The notes: generated from the letters alone by a model not told the origin. Shown: positions 19,101 through 26,752, numbered from the stretch's first letter. The stretch: DNA of 64,000 nucleotides from Cohnella sp. SGD-V74 (GCF_003001675.1 NZ_PVYW01000004.1:124001-188000), one strand, 5' to 3'. Made by a program: numbers and translations.

Positions 19101-19185
19101 CGGAACCTACAAGATGAGCAAGCTGTCGACCAACCAGCCGCCTACCCCAGGCAGCGTATTGAGCTCTCAATTACCTCCCAACTGA
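16138..19185 (+). CDS. secreted lamin-tail-domain / PHP metallophosphoesterase-like protein
   Basis: A 1015-residue protein with a Sec signal peptide (cleavage near residue 30, after VSASA). Order: lamin-tail domain about 33-200, a second about 220-390, a PHP/CehA-McbA-type domain about 400-700, a CARDB-like beta domain about 720-800 and a third lamin-tail domain about 815-1005. The PHP part keeps metal-site signatures DVHGHTEYD, SEHAEELD, FNHPENH and GGDDHA, so it is probably an active extracellular metallohydrolase of phosphoesters. Lamin-tail domains are common on secreted nucleases and phosphatases. GGAGG lies before the ATG. It follows the transporter and phosphatase genes, which fits release of a phosphorylated nutrient outside the cell. 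Confidence 0.85.
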   Translation: MKKCLALVLGCLLLLSSLPTGGMETVSASAVPQVIITEMVPQPDKSPTDTTDSYEYIELHNTGSSSVDLANYRLKVWTTPTTSLTWDFTASKTIPAGGVMVVWVYNTYASGLTLANFNAHYGVSLTTANSYILTVHGTERLQNTGIQKVVLELDSGEEVCIAKYNDAVFNNTGNWEDTAIANGGIVYEYPEYEFPGNITMRKIASNQKATPGTLPSYPAVWITELMPNSSAGGGSSNDAYEYIELYNHSSSSIDLAGYKFQWYYNTASPSTYVTWNLSASRIVPAKSRVVVWLQRTESAGKTIADFKNHYDVYVDDSVIYPFATGAEGLANTGKKSLALYTDGGTEVSRVTYNDGTSNDTTATIDTAEDKSIVYSYPVDNTRNMRKIASGQYATPGETYNWFYGDVHGHTEYDTEGTGTPAQAYQVSRSRGGDFFFLSEHAEELDNRTDYTQSAEWHDIRLQADLHNAPSAFSAFSGFEVAYNHNTGYYGHLNVFNTEWFYERYNKSFAGLFDELRATPEAVAQFNHPENHFGDFNDFVNPNGDPSTYDLIPLIEVRSDNQFEYFKRGLDKGWHFAPAFGGDDHAANWLGTQSRTVVLAEYNTRDSILDAMRNRRVYSSYGDADLRVSFKINGAQMGSKLTSPGTLNIDVTAVNPTADNISKITVYSNNGRVVASQSFSSRKARLTASLPPQYGYYFARVEQSDGDWAVTAPIWIVDPMPMELSMGTRQTPGAAPVQVETTVHNNGASALSNVLVEFFKDSFDPANKIDETTVSSIAASGSATAVTAQVPASAGAKILVQATAAIGGVSRTISSSVIVPELLITELAGNSPGGAGPDVDEFDFIEVYNNTKSAIDLGGYAVRYDYTDVYDKLDVTGSFVIPAQSAKVLWLRLPGSTKTLADFNTAYGTSLTASDVYILNATSRQNKALNGNATWVQLVRDSNDSVVSMAVYNEGASAEYGSIVNGEHVISYLDTVVDGSSIVYGNPLDGTYKMSKLSTNQPPTPGSVLSSQLPPN

Positions 19186-19311
19186 AGCGCTTGGCAGCGA
19201 GGGGCTTAGTCCGATTCGACGTTCAGGCGAACTTCAAGGGGGCACAATGCTCCAACTTCCGGTACAATAGAAGCGTTAACGCAAAATAGAGAAACGGGAG
19301 TGTGGAGCAAA

Positions 19312-19986
19312 GTGGCATTAAGAGCGGTCGTATTCGATTTTGACGGGACGTTGATGGATACCGAGACTAGCGCTTACGAGTCCATCTGCAGCATCTACGC
19401 GGACCATGGGCAGGAGCTTGCGCTGGAGACTTGGGCGGTATGCATCGGAACGCACGGGGTGTTCGATCCTTATGCGGACCTGCAGAGCAGAACGGGTAAA
19501 ACGTTGGACAAGGATGAACTGCACAAGCTATTCCGGGAGAGGCACGTCGAGCGGCTGCAGAGCGCGTCCCTCCGTCCGGGCGTGATAGACAGGCTGGAAG
19601 AGGCGCGCGGCTTGGGCTGGAAAATCGGTCTTGCCTCCAGCTCGGATCTTGCTTGGATAGAGGGGCATCTCCGCAGGCAGGGGATAAGAGACTATTTCGA
19701 GGTCATTCGCTCCTCCGACGACGTAAAACGGGTCAAGCCGGACCCGGAGCTATATATTCTTGCCGCGGAGGCTCTGGGAGTCAAGCCGGACGAAGCGATC
19801 GCCATAGAGGATTCGATGAACGGACTTCGCGCTGCGAAAGCCGCCGGCCTGTGGGGTCTGGCCGTCCCGAACCCGGTGACGGCGCAGATGGACTTCTCGG
19901 AAGCGGACATCCTCGTCGACGGTCTGGACCGGATTGCGTTCGCCCAAGTCGAAGCGGAGCTGCAATCGCGCGTTGCTCGGAAGTAA
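19312..19986 (+). CDS. HAD-superfamily hydrolase, beta-phosphoglucomutase-like
   Basis: About 224 residues. Motif I is FDFDGTLMDTE, motif II ASSS, motif III VKRVKPDPE with the catalytic Lys, and motif IV IEDSMNGLRAAKAAG. This is the subfamily with beta-phosphoglucomutase and small phosphatases such as GPH. The start is GTG, either 19312 (used here) or 19300; both lie near GGAG sequences. A TACAAT -10 candidate is at 19263-19268. The gene is convergent with the WYL regulators. Confidence 0.85.
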   Translation: MALRAVVFDFDGTLMDTETSAYESICSIYADHGQELALETWAVCIGTHGVFDPYADLQSRTGKTLDKDELHKLFRERHVERLQSASLRPGVIDRLEEARGLGWKIGLASSSDLAWIEGHLRRQGIRDYFEVIRSSDDVKRVKPDPELYILAAEALGVKPDEAIAIEDSMNGLRAAKAAGLWGLAVPNPVTAQMDFSEADILVDGLDRIAFAQVEAELQSRVARK

Positions 19987-19991
19987 AAGGA

Positions 19992-20016
19992 AGCCGGCCT
20001 CAAGGGGCCGGCTTTT
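19992..20016. terminator. terminator between convergent genes
   Basis: AGCCGGCC pairs with GGCCGGCT (loop TCAAGG) and TTTT follows on the plus strand. The hairpin overlaps the last codons of the WYL gene on the other strand. Confidence 0.8.
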
Positions 20017-20836
20017 CTGTCTGTTCTGCGCGATGAGCTTCGTTCCCATACCTTGCCAATGCTTTCTCCGCCGACTCCAGCATTCTCCTGCGCAGCTCGT
20101 CGCCTTCCACGATTTTCACCCGGAGACCGAGAAACCGGATTCTGGACAGCAGAAACTCGCCTTCGTCGGCCAGGTAAGTGACATGAATGCGATACAGGTT
20201 CTCTTCCTCGTCATAGCTGACGGACTTATCGAAGCACGAGAATGCGTACAGAATTCGTGACAATTCGGCGCTATAGGTGCGAACGACCTCGATGACTGCC
20301 TGCCTCCTTCGTTCTTCCAGCAGGGCAGACACTCGCCCTCTCAGCTCCTCAACCCGCTCGGCAGGAAGGACGGTTTCCTCGAACGAGACGATGCTCTGCA
20401 GCTTGGTCGCCATGAAGGATCGGCCTCGCGTACTGTACCAGAGCAGGTACCATTCCCTCTTGACCATGCTGTATTCGAGCTTGACGGGGAGTCCGGGCTG
20501 ATTCGTCTTCGTTCCGCCATGTTTGATCCTCGAAGTGAGCAGCATTCCCTTGTCCTGCATAATCAGACGTCTTAGCGTGCGCAGGAGCGGGTGGTAGACT
20601 TGGCGTTCCGCGTGTTTGGCCTTCTCGACGATCATATCGCGGTGGTCGATGCCGGATTCGTCTTGCAGGAGCTGTCTCAGCTTACCCAGCGTCTCCGGAG
20701 TGAATGCGTCGACCGAGGAGTCGTGCGCCAGCGCCGTTCGGAGCCAGGCTCGTTCCTGGGACGTCAGCGCAATAGCGTTAGATTCGTCCAGACGCGAAAT
20801 GATCTGGTAGTTAAATATTTTCTCGAACGGATTCAT
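20000..20836 (-). CDS. WYL-domain transcriptional regulator (second of a tandem pair)
   Basis: A 278-residue protein with a WYL ligand-sensing core (KREWYLLWYSTR) and a C-terminal extension. The N-terminal region lacks an obvious helix-turn-helix, unlike its upstream partner. It overlaps the upstream WYL gene by 26 bp, so the two are co-translated and may act as a complex, as the tandem PafB/PafC WYL regulators of actinobacteria do. The ligand is unknown. Confidence 0.8.
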   Translation of the reverse strand: MNPFEKIFNYQIISRLDESNAIALTSQERAWLRTALAHDSSVDAFTPETLGKLRQLLQDESGIDHRDMIVEKAKHAERQVYHPLLRTLRRLIMQDKGMLLTSRIKHGGTKTNQPGLPVKLEYSMVKREWYLLWYSTRGRSFMATKLQSIVSFEETVLPAERVEELRGRVSALLEERRRQAVIEVVRTYSAELSRILYAFSCFDKSVSYDEEENLYRIHVTYLADEGEFLLSRIRFLGLRVKIVEGDELRRRMLESAEKALARYGNEAHRAEQTEKPAP

Positions 20837-22133
20837 AATACTTCCTGATCTCCTCCCATTCCGCGCTCAACTCCTTGCGAAGCCAGGCCGGCTCCAGCAC
20901 CTCGCAGCTCGACCCGAAGCTTCTGAGCCACGGCTTGATCTCGTAAATGCCGTTAACCGTTATCTCATAGAGAAAAGTCGACTCGGACTCCTCGCGGATC
21001 GTACCCCACTGGCCCTGCGCCTCCACTCTGTCCCGAACGAAGTTGGCTCCGGAGCGATCGGGGTTGTAGAAGCGGGCCACGACCTTCACCGGCCGCAGCG
21101 TATCCGTGACCCAGCTTCGTTCAAGCTGTGCCCGCGCACGTTCGAGTCTTTCGACGAAGTCCGTTTCCGGCACCGCATCCCCAGTCTCGATCTGCGTAAT
21201 GCCCTCCATGCGGTACTTCATCATGCCGAGCTTCGCGCTATGGCCGATCAGATACCAGCGTCCGTATTGGTGATCGTAGATGACGAGCAGCGGAAGAGTG
21301 GTTTCGTCGCTGCCTTCTGGCTCGCGCTCGAACAGAGGATTCGTATTTTTCGAGGCGTAGTTTTTCCCCTTCTTGGGCGACAGGTAGAGAAAGCGCAGTC
21401 GTCTCCGTTCCCGGATCGCTTGGAAAATCGTATGCAGATGCGCTTCGTCGAGAATACGGGAATGGTAGTGGTACTTGTACAGATGGGTTTCGGCCGCTTC
21501 CGGGGCGAATCCTCGTCGGCCGAGCGCCTTCTTAAGCGTATCGCGGAGCAGATAGCCCTGTACGGCTGGCGCCTGAGTGTTGGCCATGACATCGACGTAG
21601 TCGTACAGGTCGAGCAGCTCTTCGTCGGTCAGGCAGTCAATTAAGTCGTTGGAGGCCCGGTACCGGTAGGGGCGCCCGCCTTCGCAACGTGTAACGACGC
21701 CGACCTCTTCCAGATACTTCAGGTCTCCTCGAATCGTTTTCTCGTCGGGACAGAGGAAGTCCGAGGGCATGCTTTCGCTGCAGGCATCGAGCAGCTCCTT
21801 GGCGGTCAGCTCCCGATCCTGCAGAAGGGTGATTGTCAAGGAAAGCCGCACGCTTTCCGACTCCTTAAGCGACTTGGCACGGAACAGGAACAGAAGCAGC
21901 GGGTCTGCCGATTCGTAATGATTGTAACGAAGCCCTTCCGCGAGGTCGGACTCCTGAGTCGCCGAGAGAGGCTGAAGGGACGTTCTCATGTCCTTGAGAT
22001 AGCGAAGCGTTTTGTCGTACGTATGAACGGAAATCCCCAGACGGGAGGCGAACTGCTGCCGGTTATACGCGCCGCCCGCTAACGCCAGCAGCCTGAGAAA
22101 CTGCACCTCTTTGTCGAAGCTTTCCCGAGCCAT
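20811..22133 (-). CDS. HTH and WYL-domain transcriptional regulator
   Basis: A 440-residue protein. The N-terminal helix-turn-helix segment (AYNRQQFASRLGISVHTYDKTLRYL) precedes a middle helical region and a WYL domain (YGRWYLIGHSAK), followed by a C-terminal extension. The ATG at 22133 is chosen because GGAGGAAACGTGG precedes it on the minus strand; the frame is open further upstream without a site. WYL regulators often respond to nucleic acid damage or stress. It is divergent from the cold-shock gene. Confidence 0.85.
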   Translation of the reverse strand: MARESFDKEVQFLRLLALAGGAYNRQQFASRLGISVHTYDKTLRYLKDMRTSLQPLSATQESDLAEGLRYNHYESADPLLLFLFRAKSLKESESVRLSLTITLLQDRELTAKELLDACSESMPSDFLCPDEKTIRGDLKYLEEVGVVTRCEGGRPYRYRASNDLIDCLTDEELLDLYDYVDVMANTQAPAVQGYLLRDTLKKALGRRGFAPEAAETHLYKYHYHSRILDEAHLHTIFQAIRERRRLRFLYLSPKKGKNYASKNTNPLFEREPEGSDETTLPLLVIYDHQYGRWYLIGHSAKLGMMKYRMEGITQIETGDAVPETDFVERLERARAQLERSWVTDTLRPVKVVARFYNPDRSGANFVRDRVEAQGQWGTIREESESTFLYEITVNGIYEIKPWLRSFGSSCEVLEPAWLRKELSAEWEEIRKYYESVRENI

Positions 22134-22317
22134 CCACGTTTCCTCCGTTCTCTCCGTTTTCCATATAAGTTTCATTGTAGCAATTACGGAAGGTGGGGGA
22201 AATGGAATTTTGAGGTTTTGTTTGATTGCGAAGCCCTCTGGTTGCCGTCGCAACGGGCTTTATTGGCCGAATAGCCAGTGAATCACATTGATGCTGGCTA
22301 TTTGTAAGGAGATGGGG

Positions 22318-22323
22318 TATAAT
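22318..22323 (+). promoter_or_regulatory. -10 box of the csp leader transcript
   Basis: TATAAT at 22318-22323 is followed by AACTCTATAGA. The same box and downstream CTATAGA occur before the second leader copy (35478-35483), and both have a similar GCTATTT segment around -35, so the promoter is conserved between the copies. Confidence 0.7.
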
Positions 22324-22345
22324 AACTCTATAGAACATATGACCT

Positions 22346-22415
22346 AATTCACATAACGTAGAGGGTTATTCTTTTATGTTAATAACCTTGTACGATATGT
22401 GAATTTTTTATTTTT
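22346..22415 (+). promoter_or_regulatory. cold-shock leader hairpin, copy 1
   Basis: The arm 22346-22370 pairs with 22381-22405 in an almost continuous stem (AATTCACATA with TATGTGAATT outside, GGTTATT with AATAACC inside) that closes on a CTTTTATGTT loop. TTTTTTATTTTT follows, as in a terminator. It lies between the promoter and csp. A second copy with structure-preserving changes lies at 35504. It is probably a cis-acting RNA controlling cold-shock genes; no known family name is claimed. Confidence 0.7.
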
Positions 22416-22461
22416 AATCGAATAAGAAGATCATGTAAATACTATTAAGGTGGTAATCAGT

Positions 22462-22662
22462 ATGGAATCCGGAACAGTAAAATGGTTTAACGCAGACAAG
22501 GGCTTCGGCTTTATCGAAGTTGAAGGCGGCAACGACGTATTCGTTCATTTCAGCGCAATCGTCGGCGACGGCTACAAAGCATTGGACGAAGGTCAACGAG
22601 TCGAATTCAACATCGTTCAAGGCAACCGCGGCCCGCAAGCCGAGAATGTCGTCAAGCTGTAA
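22462..22662 (+). CDS. cold-shock protein (CspA/CspB family)
   Basis: A 66-residue single cold-shock domain with RNP1 (KGFGFIEV) and RNP2 (VFVHFSAI) motifs; it binds single-stranded RNA and DNA as an RNA chaperone. Start ATG at 22462 follows AAGGTGG. It is preceded by a structured leader and followed by a strong terminator, then by ydjO. Confidence 0.97.
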   Translation: MESGTVKWFNADKGFGFIEVEGGNDVFVHFSAIVGDGYKALDEGQRVEFNIVQGNRGPQAENVVKL

Positions 22663-22670
22663 ATAAGAAC

Positions 22671-22703
22671 GTGCCCCGAACCAAGGTTTGGGGCACTTTT
22701 TTT
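22671..22703 (+). terminator. csp terminator
   Basis: GTGCCCC pairs with GGGGCAC (22671-22677 and 22690-22696) and seven T follow. A degenerate version survives at 35589-35616 in the second locus. Confidence 0.85.
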
Positions 22704-22736
22704 ACCGCGGCATCCATTTCAAAATAGAGAGTGGGA

Positions 22737-22955
22737 ATGTACTTGTATTATTCTCGGAAAAGACCGTTGGAAGAGCTGCCGGAAGAGATCACCGCCATTT
22801 GGACGTGCGCCGGAGAGAACTGCAAGGGCTGGATGAGAGATAATTTCACGTTTTCCATCGTTCCCATCTGTCCCCAATGCAAAGCCGAAATGGTCAGAAG
22901 CGAAAAAATGCTTGCAACGATAGAGAATACGAGCCCTAACCAGCTTAAAGTGTGA
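22737..22955 (+). CDS. ydjO: YdjO-family cold-inducible zinc-ribbon protein
   Basis: A 72-residue protein with MYLYYSRKRPLEELPEE at the N-terminus and two Cys pairs (CAGENC and CPQC) that probably bind zinc, with the conserved WMRDNF between them. This matches the YdjO family, cold-inducible in B. subtilis. The ATG at 22737 is preferred over GTG 22731 because GAGAGTGGGA lies just before it. It sits 75 bp after csp, beyond the terminator. A paralogue is at 35655. Confidence 0.85.
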   Translation: MYLYYSRKRPLEELPEEITAIWTCAGENCKGWMRDNFTFSIVPICPQCKAEMVRSEKMLATIENTSPNQLKV

Positions 22956-22990
22956 ATTTGCGGAAAAGACTACCCCTTTTTCCGAATAAG

Positions 22991-23070
22991 TGGTATAGTG
23001 AATAACAAATCACGAATCGGACGCGGAAGCACCGCGTATGCAGTTTTATTCTGCATGCGCGGTGCTTTTT
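22991..23070 (+). promoter_or_regulatory. extended -10 promoter followed by a terminator-type hairpin (small RNA or attenuator)
   Basis: TGGTATAGT (22991-22999) is an extended -10 element. About 25 nt after the expected start comes a long stem, AGCACCGCG plus ATGCAG paired with CTGCAT plus CGCGGTGCT (23028-23066), ending in T5. The next gene starts at 23100, so transcription would have to pass this hairpin. Confidence 0.6.
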
Positions 23071-23099
23071 GTCGTTCTTGAAAATCAGGAGGGATCAGG

Positions 23100-23876
23100 A
23101 TGTACGCAAAGGTGGATTATCCGAAGAAAGTGACGATGAGGTGGCTGGACAAAGCATTCGCCCCGCTCAAGGACTACCTGCAGTCGCAATACCCGGGGAA
23201 GGAGAAGCAGATTCTTTCCTATATGAGCTTTGTGGAAAATGAAAACGGCCAATTCCTGTATCAGCACCGAATTACCAGGGACCGCATCATCTTCGATCAG
23301 TCCGGGGACTTGCTTCACTGCGGAGAATCGGCGTTGCAGCATGAGTTCGCTCCGTTTCACGATCATCAGACGCCTGTCGTTACGGACTTTTTTCATCCTA
23401 ATATCGATCAATGGATTCAACGGGCGGTCGGCAGGAGGAAGGCGGAGACTTTTCGTAAGGAGCTTCGCATTTTCTTGCAGTACGTTTGGGGGCCGCTCTC
23501 GAACTTCGACTTCAGCGACTTGAAGGTCGGCTATCCGCTCAAGGGTTCCGGTTCGTCGTTTTGCCTGTACGTATATCCGTCGAGATTCCATAAGCTCATT
23601 GCGTTTCAGTTCGTCGGCGACGAGATCGTGGAGCGTCATTGCAGCTTAGGGGAGTACCAGACCTTCGAGAAAAGCGAGCGAGCGTTCATGTACGAGGGGT
23701 GGCAGCTGATGACTTTGATCCGGGAACATCTTGAGTTCGAACCGGAGTTGTCCACGACCCGGGAAGTCTTGAATAGATACATCGAAATGGCTTTCCAGCG
23801 CGTAGACGAGGATACGGAATTCGTGCTTTCTGCTAAGGCGCTCAGGATGCGGGGCGACGACGAAAGCGGGGATTGA
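23100..23876 (+). CDS. hypothetical protein, 258 aa
   Basis: Not recognised. A soluble mixed alpha/beta protein, rich in aromatic residues and histidine, with no signal peptide or membrane segment. Notable segments: FHDHQTPVVTDFFHPNIDQW, and a predicted helical C-terminus (YIEMAFQRVDEDTEFVLSAK). A strong AGGAGGG precedes the ATG. It lies behind the hairpin leader at 23028 and before another unrecognised gene. Confidence 0.7.
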   Translation: MYAKVDYPKKVTMRWLDKAFAPLKDYLQSQYPGKEKQILSYMSFVENENGQFLYQHRITRDRIIFDQSGDLLHCGESALQHEFAPFHDHQTPVVTDFFHPNIDQWIQRAVGRRKAETFRKELRIFLQYVWGPLSNFDFSDLKVGYPLKGSGSSFCLYVYPSRFHKLIAFQFVGDEIVERHCSLGEYQTFEKSERAFMYEGWQLMTLIREHLEFEPELSTTREVLNRYIEMAFQRVDEDTEFVLSAKALRMRGDDESGD

Positions 23877-23959
23877 GTCGGGAAGCAGCGGCACAGCCCA
23901 AGCGTGTATAGGCAATTGTTCATAGAATGGAGGAAGACATCCATCTGTGAGGTGCTTCT

Positions 23960-24526
23960 ATGGTTAAAAGGACTAAGCCAAAGCGGTGGATAACGGCCGA
24001 CGTATTGATCAGCGTGTCCAAAGCGATGCTGCCTTTCTATAAAGCAATTGCTAATCGTCCCACATATGCCGCTGAGTGGAGCAAGGCGGTGAAGTCAGGC
24101 GAGCTGGCGCGGATGCAGAAGCTGCTGCGGCTTGTATCCCCATCCCTTGGGGATGAGCTCGGCACCAATGGCATAGGCTATTTCATTACGTTTCCGTTTC
24201 CCCGATCCCACGTTCATTTCACGAACGGGACGACGATTCCTCCCGGGGCTGTACAATTTCAGTTCGAAACGCGGGTACATCGTTCCATCGCTCGCAGCGT
24301 GCTGCCTCTGTATCGGAAGCTTGCTGCCTGCCGTACTTTTGCTCTGGCGCTAGCCAGAGCTATTCGTCGGCGCGACGTCAGAGTCGTAGCCCGGATGATC
24401 CGTTTGTACGTCCGTACTCCTGCTTTGAAGTCGGTTTCGATTGAAAGCTCGGGCTTTGCGCTGCTGTTTGATTATAAGTTCAGTAAGTACCCGTACCGGA
24501 ATCTTTTGATTCGGGAGGAGTTTTAG
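23960..24526 (+). CDS. hypothetical basic protein with two internal repeats, 188 aa
   Basis: Not recognised. The protein is an internal duplication: residues about 17-80 (SVSKAMLPFYKAIANRPTYA onwards) align with about 108-172 (SIARSVLPLYRKLAACRTFA onwards). Each unit has a helical half followed by a beta-hairpin-like segment ending in GYFITFPFP or GFALLFDYK. It is very basic, especially in the second unit (AIRRRDVRVVARMIRLY). Start ATG at 23960 follows GAGGTG. A strong terminator follows. Function unknown. Confidence 0.7.
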   Translation: MVKRTKPKRWITADVLISVSKAMLPFYKAIANRPTYAAEWSKAVKSGELARMQKLLRLVSPSLGDELGTNGIGYFITFPFPRSHVHFTNGTTIPPGAVQFQFETRVHRSIARSVLPLYRKLAACRTFALALARAIRRRDVRVVARMIRLYVRTPALKSVSIESSGFALLFDYKFSKYPYRNLLIREEF

Positions 24527-24553
24527 TTAAGTTAATCAATCATCTCCCGAATG

Positions 24554-24584
24554 TCGCTGATGCTTAGAGCATCGGCGATTTTTT
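24554..24584 (+). terminator. intrinsic terminator
   Basis: TCGCTGATGC pairs with GCATCGGCGA (one G-U pair), loop TTAGA, followed by six T. Confidence 0.85.
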
Positions 24585-24696
24585 CGATAGGGGAGAAGTT
24601 GATGTTGACGCGTTTATCGCCCACATATTTTATTCTCAAGGTTCCGCCGGATTACCTATACGAAATGTCATTAATGAGGTAAAATATAGATATAAA

Positions 24697-24712
24697 TGTG
24701 ATTTAATTCACA
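24697..24712. promoter_or_regulatory. TGTGA-N6-TCACA operator before yjlC-ndh (Rex- or Fnr-type)
   Basis: ATGTGATTTAATTCACAA matches both the Crp/Fnr-type palindrome and, on its right half, the Rex half-site TTCACAA. In B. subtilis the homologous yjlC-ndh operon is repressed by Rex, which senses NADH/NAD+. The site lies 52 bp before the yjlC start. Confidence 0.65.
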
Positions 24713-24763
24713 ATTCATGCTTTGAATTAGGTTTTTATGACATCACCTAGGGGAGGAAACAGA

Positions 24764-25204
24764 ATGTCCGAAGCTACTGTAGCGAGTGTCGAGAGAGAGA
24801 CGGCCGTATCCGAAGCGGCTGCCAAGTTGGATGTGCTGGATCAATTAATGAAACCGGAAGTGCAGCAGGCGATTACCGTCTTGGTGGATCAATTGCCGAA
24901 GTTGGCCGAGATGATGTCCGTGCTGACCAATATTTACGATGTCGCCCAGAAGGTGGCCGCGGATCGCGTGCTGATTCAGGATATCGTCGGCGGCATTCAG
25001 GAAGTTGCCAAGCCGTTGGGCGAGAAAGTAAAGGAATACGCGTCCGCGGCAATCGAAGCAAGCGATCGGGCGGAAAACAGCAACGAAACGATCGGCGTAT
25101 TCGGCATGTTGAAGCTGCTGAAGGATCCGGAATTGCAGAGGATGCTTCGCTTCAGCCAAGCTTATTTGAACATCCTGGGCGAGAGAAAACAAGGCCAGAA
25201 CTAA
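24764..25204 (+). CDS. yjlC: DUF1641 protein (YjlC-like)
   Basis: A 146-residue helical protein with the DUF1641 pattern (MMSVLTNIYDVAQKV and a C-terminal segment with GMLKLLKDPELQRML). B. subtilis YjlC is encoded immediately upstream of ndh in the same way and is associated with the NADH dehydrogenase. The ATG at 24764 has GGGAGG upstream. It is co-transcribed with ndh (37-bp gap). Confidence 0.8.
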   Translation: MSEATVASVERETAVSEAAAKLDVLDQLMKPEVQQAITVLVDQLPKLAEMMSVLTNIYDVAQKVAADRVLIQDIVGGIQEVAKPLGEKVKEYASAAIEASDRAENSNETIGVFGMLKLLKDPELQRMLRFSQAYLNILGERKQGQN

Positions 25205-25241
25205 GACGACCCACACACAGGCGAAGAACGGAGGACTATAG

Positions 25242-26420
25242 ATGAGCAAAGAAATTTTGATTCTCGGGGGCGGCTACGGCGGCTTGCTTAGCGCCCTGTC
25301 GGCAAGAGCGCACTTGACGGTTGGCGAGGCGAACATTACGGTTATCAACCGCGCAGGCACGCATCAGATTATTACGGAGCTGCATCGGCTAGCCGCAGGC
25401 AACGTGTCCGAGAAAGCGGTAGCTCTGCCCCTGGAGAAATTGCTAAAGGGCAAACAAGTCAATATCGCGGTAGGGGAAGTACAATCGATCGACGTCGAAG
25501 GCAAGAAGGTGATGTTAACGAACGGCTCCTCCTATCGTTACGATGCGTTGGTGCTTGCGCTGGGAAGCGAAACGAACTATTTCGGCATTCCGGGGCTGCA
25601 AGAGAATAGTCTGATCCTGAAATCGGTGTCGGATGCGAATCGCATTTTTGCCCATGTGAAGGAACGGATCAAGGCGTACGCCCAGTCTAAAAATAAAGCG
25701 GACGCGACATTTGTCATCGGAGGGGGCGGTCTGACCGGCGTGGAGCTGGTAGGCGAACTGGCCGACGAGCTGCCGGCTATCTGCCGCCAGAACGGCGTTG
25801 ATTTTGCGGATATTTCGCTATACCTGGTCGAAGCGATGCCGACCATTCTGCCGATGTTCTCGCCGGAGCTTATTCAACGGGCCGTGACCAGCTTGGAGAA
25901 GCGCGGCGTGGAATTCCTGACGAGCCTTCCGATTACCGAAGTGAAGGGCCAGACGGTAACCTTGAAGGATGGACGGACGATCGATACGAACACGTTGGTC
26001 TGGACCGGCGGCGTACAAGGCAACTCGCTCGTCGCCAATTGCGGCATCGAAGTCAATCGCGGCCGCGCAACCGTCACTGAAGCGCTGCAATCCACGTCCC
26101 ATCCCGACGTCTTCCTGGCGGGCGACTGTGCGGTCGTTTTTGGGCCGGAGGGCAGGCCTTATCCGCCGACCGCACAATTGGCTTGGCAGATGGGCGAGCT
26201 TGTCGGCGCCAATATCGCCGCGGCTTTCAAGGGAATGACGATGGACAGCTTCCAACCGGTATTCTCCGGTACGCTGGCCAGTCTGGGGCGGAAAGACGGC
26301 ATCGGCTCCGTAGGCGAGACGGGCATCGAGCTGCGCGGACTTCCGGCTTCCCTGATGAAAAAAGCGAGCAACGCCCGCTACTTGAGCCACATTAACGGAC
26401 TGTTCACGCTTGCCTATTAG
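25242..26420 (+). CDS. ndh: type II NADH dehydrogenase
   Basis: A 392-residue FAD enzyme, the length of B. subtilis Ndh. The N-terminal FAD-binding motif GGGYGGLLSA and the internal NADH-binding GGGGLTGVELVGEL are intact, as is the late FAD motif DVFLAGDCAVV. It transfers electrons from NADH to menaquinone without proton pumping, at the cytoplasmic face of the membrane. Its partner yjlC and a Rex/Fnr-type operator lie upstream. A terminator follows. Confidence 0.92.
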   Translation: MSKEILILGGGYGGLLSALSARAHLTVGEANITVINRAGTHQIITELHRLAAGNVSEKAVALPLEKLLKGKQVNIAVGEVQSIDVEGKKVMLTNGSSYRYDALVLALGSETNYFGIPGLQENSLILKSVSDANRIFAHVKERIKAYAQSKNKADATFVIGGGGLTGVELVGELADELPAICRQNGVDFADISLYLVEAMPTILPMFSPELIQRAVTSLEKRGVEFLTSLPITEVKGQTVTLKDGRTIDTNTLVWTGGVQGNSLVANCGIEVNRGRATVTEALQSTSHPDVFLAGDCAVVFGPEGRPYPPTAQLAWQMGELVGANIAAAFKGMTMDSFQPVFSGTLASLGRKDGIGSVGETGIELRGLPASLMKKASNARYLSHINGLFTLAY

Positions 26421-26443
26421 CACAAATTGAAGCATAAACGAAG

Positions 26444-26483
26444 CAGCCCTGATTCGGCAATTCGCCGGATCGCGGCTGTTTTT
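26444..26483 (+). terminator. terminator after ndh
   Basis: CAGCC...GGCTG outer stem and ATTCGGC...GCCGGAT inner stem, followed by T-run 26478-26483. Confidence 0.75.
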
Positions 26484-26579
26484 GTGTTGGCCTCACGGCG
26501 AAAAATGAATCATTTTCTGGGTTTGCCATACTTTCGCCCTGTTCGATCCCTCGATAATCGGCGAAAATCAGGTTGTGAA

Positions 26580-26672
26580 GCCGAGGCCGCAAGGCGGCGG
26601 ATTCGCAGAATTGCAGAGGCGCTCGGAAGGGTTACTTCGGTGGTGTAAATTGGTTCGAATCCAATCCGCGGC
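26580..26672 (+). other. tRNA-like remnant (possible degenerate long-arm tRNA)
   Basis: GCCGAGG at 26580-26586 pairs with CCGCGGC at 26666-26672 in six of seven positions, and a clean T-arm (ATTGG, TTCGAAT, CCAAT) precedes the 3' strand. A D-arm-like AATTGCAGAGGCGC is present. No normal anticodon stem-loop with T33 can be built and CCA is not encoded in register. The length of about 93 nt would suit a tRNA-Leu or -Ser. It lies just before the tRNA array. Confidence 0.3.
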
Positions 26673-26752
26673 CATCGCATGATAAGTGCGGCGGATCGCG
26701 TGCTTCAAAAACCTTTCCAAACTTTTTCCTTCGCAATTCAAGAAATTAATGG

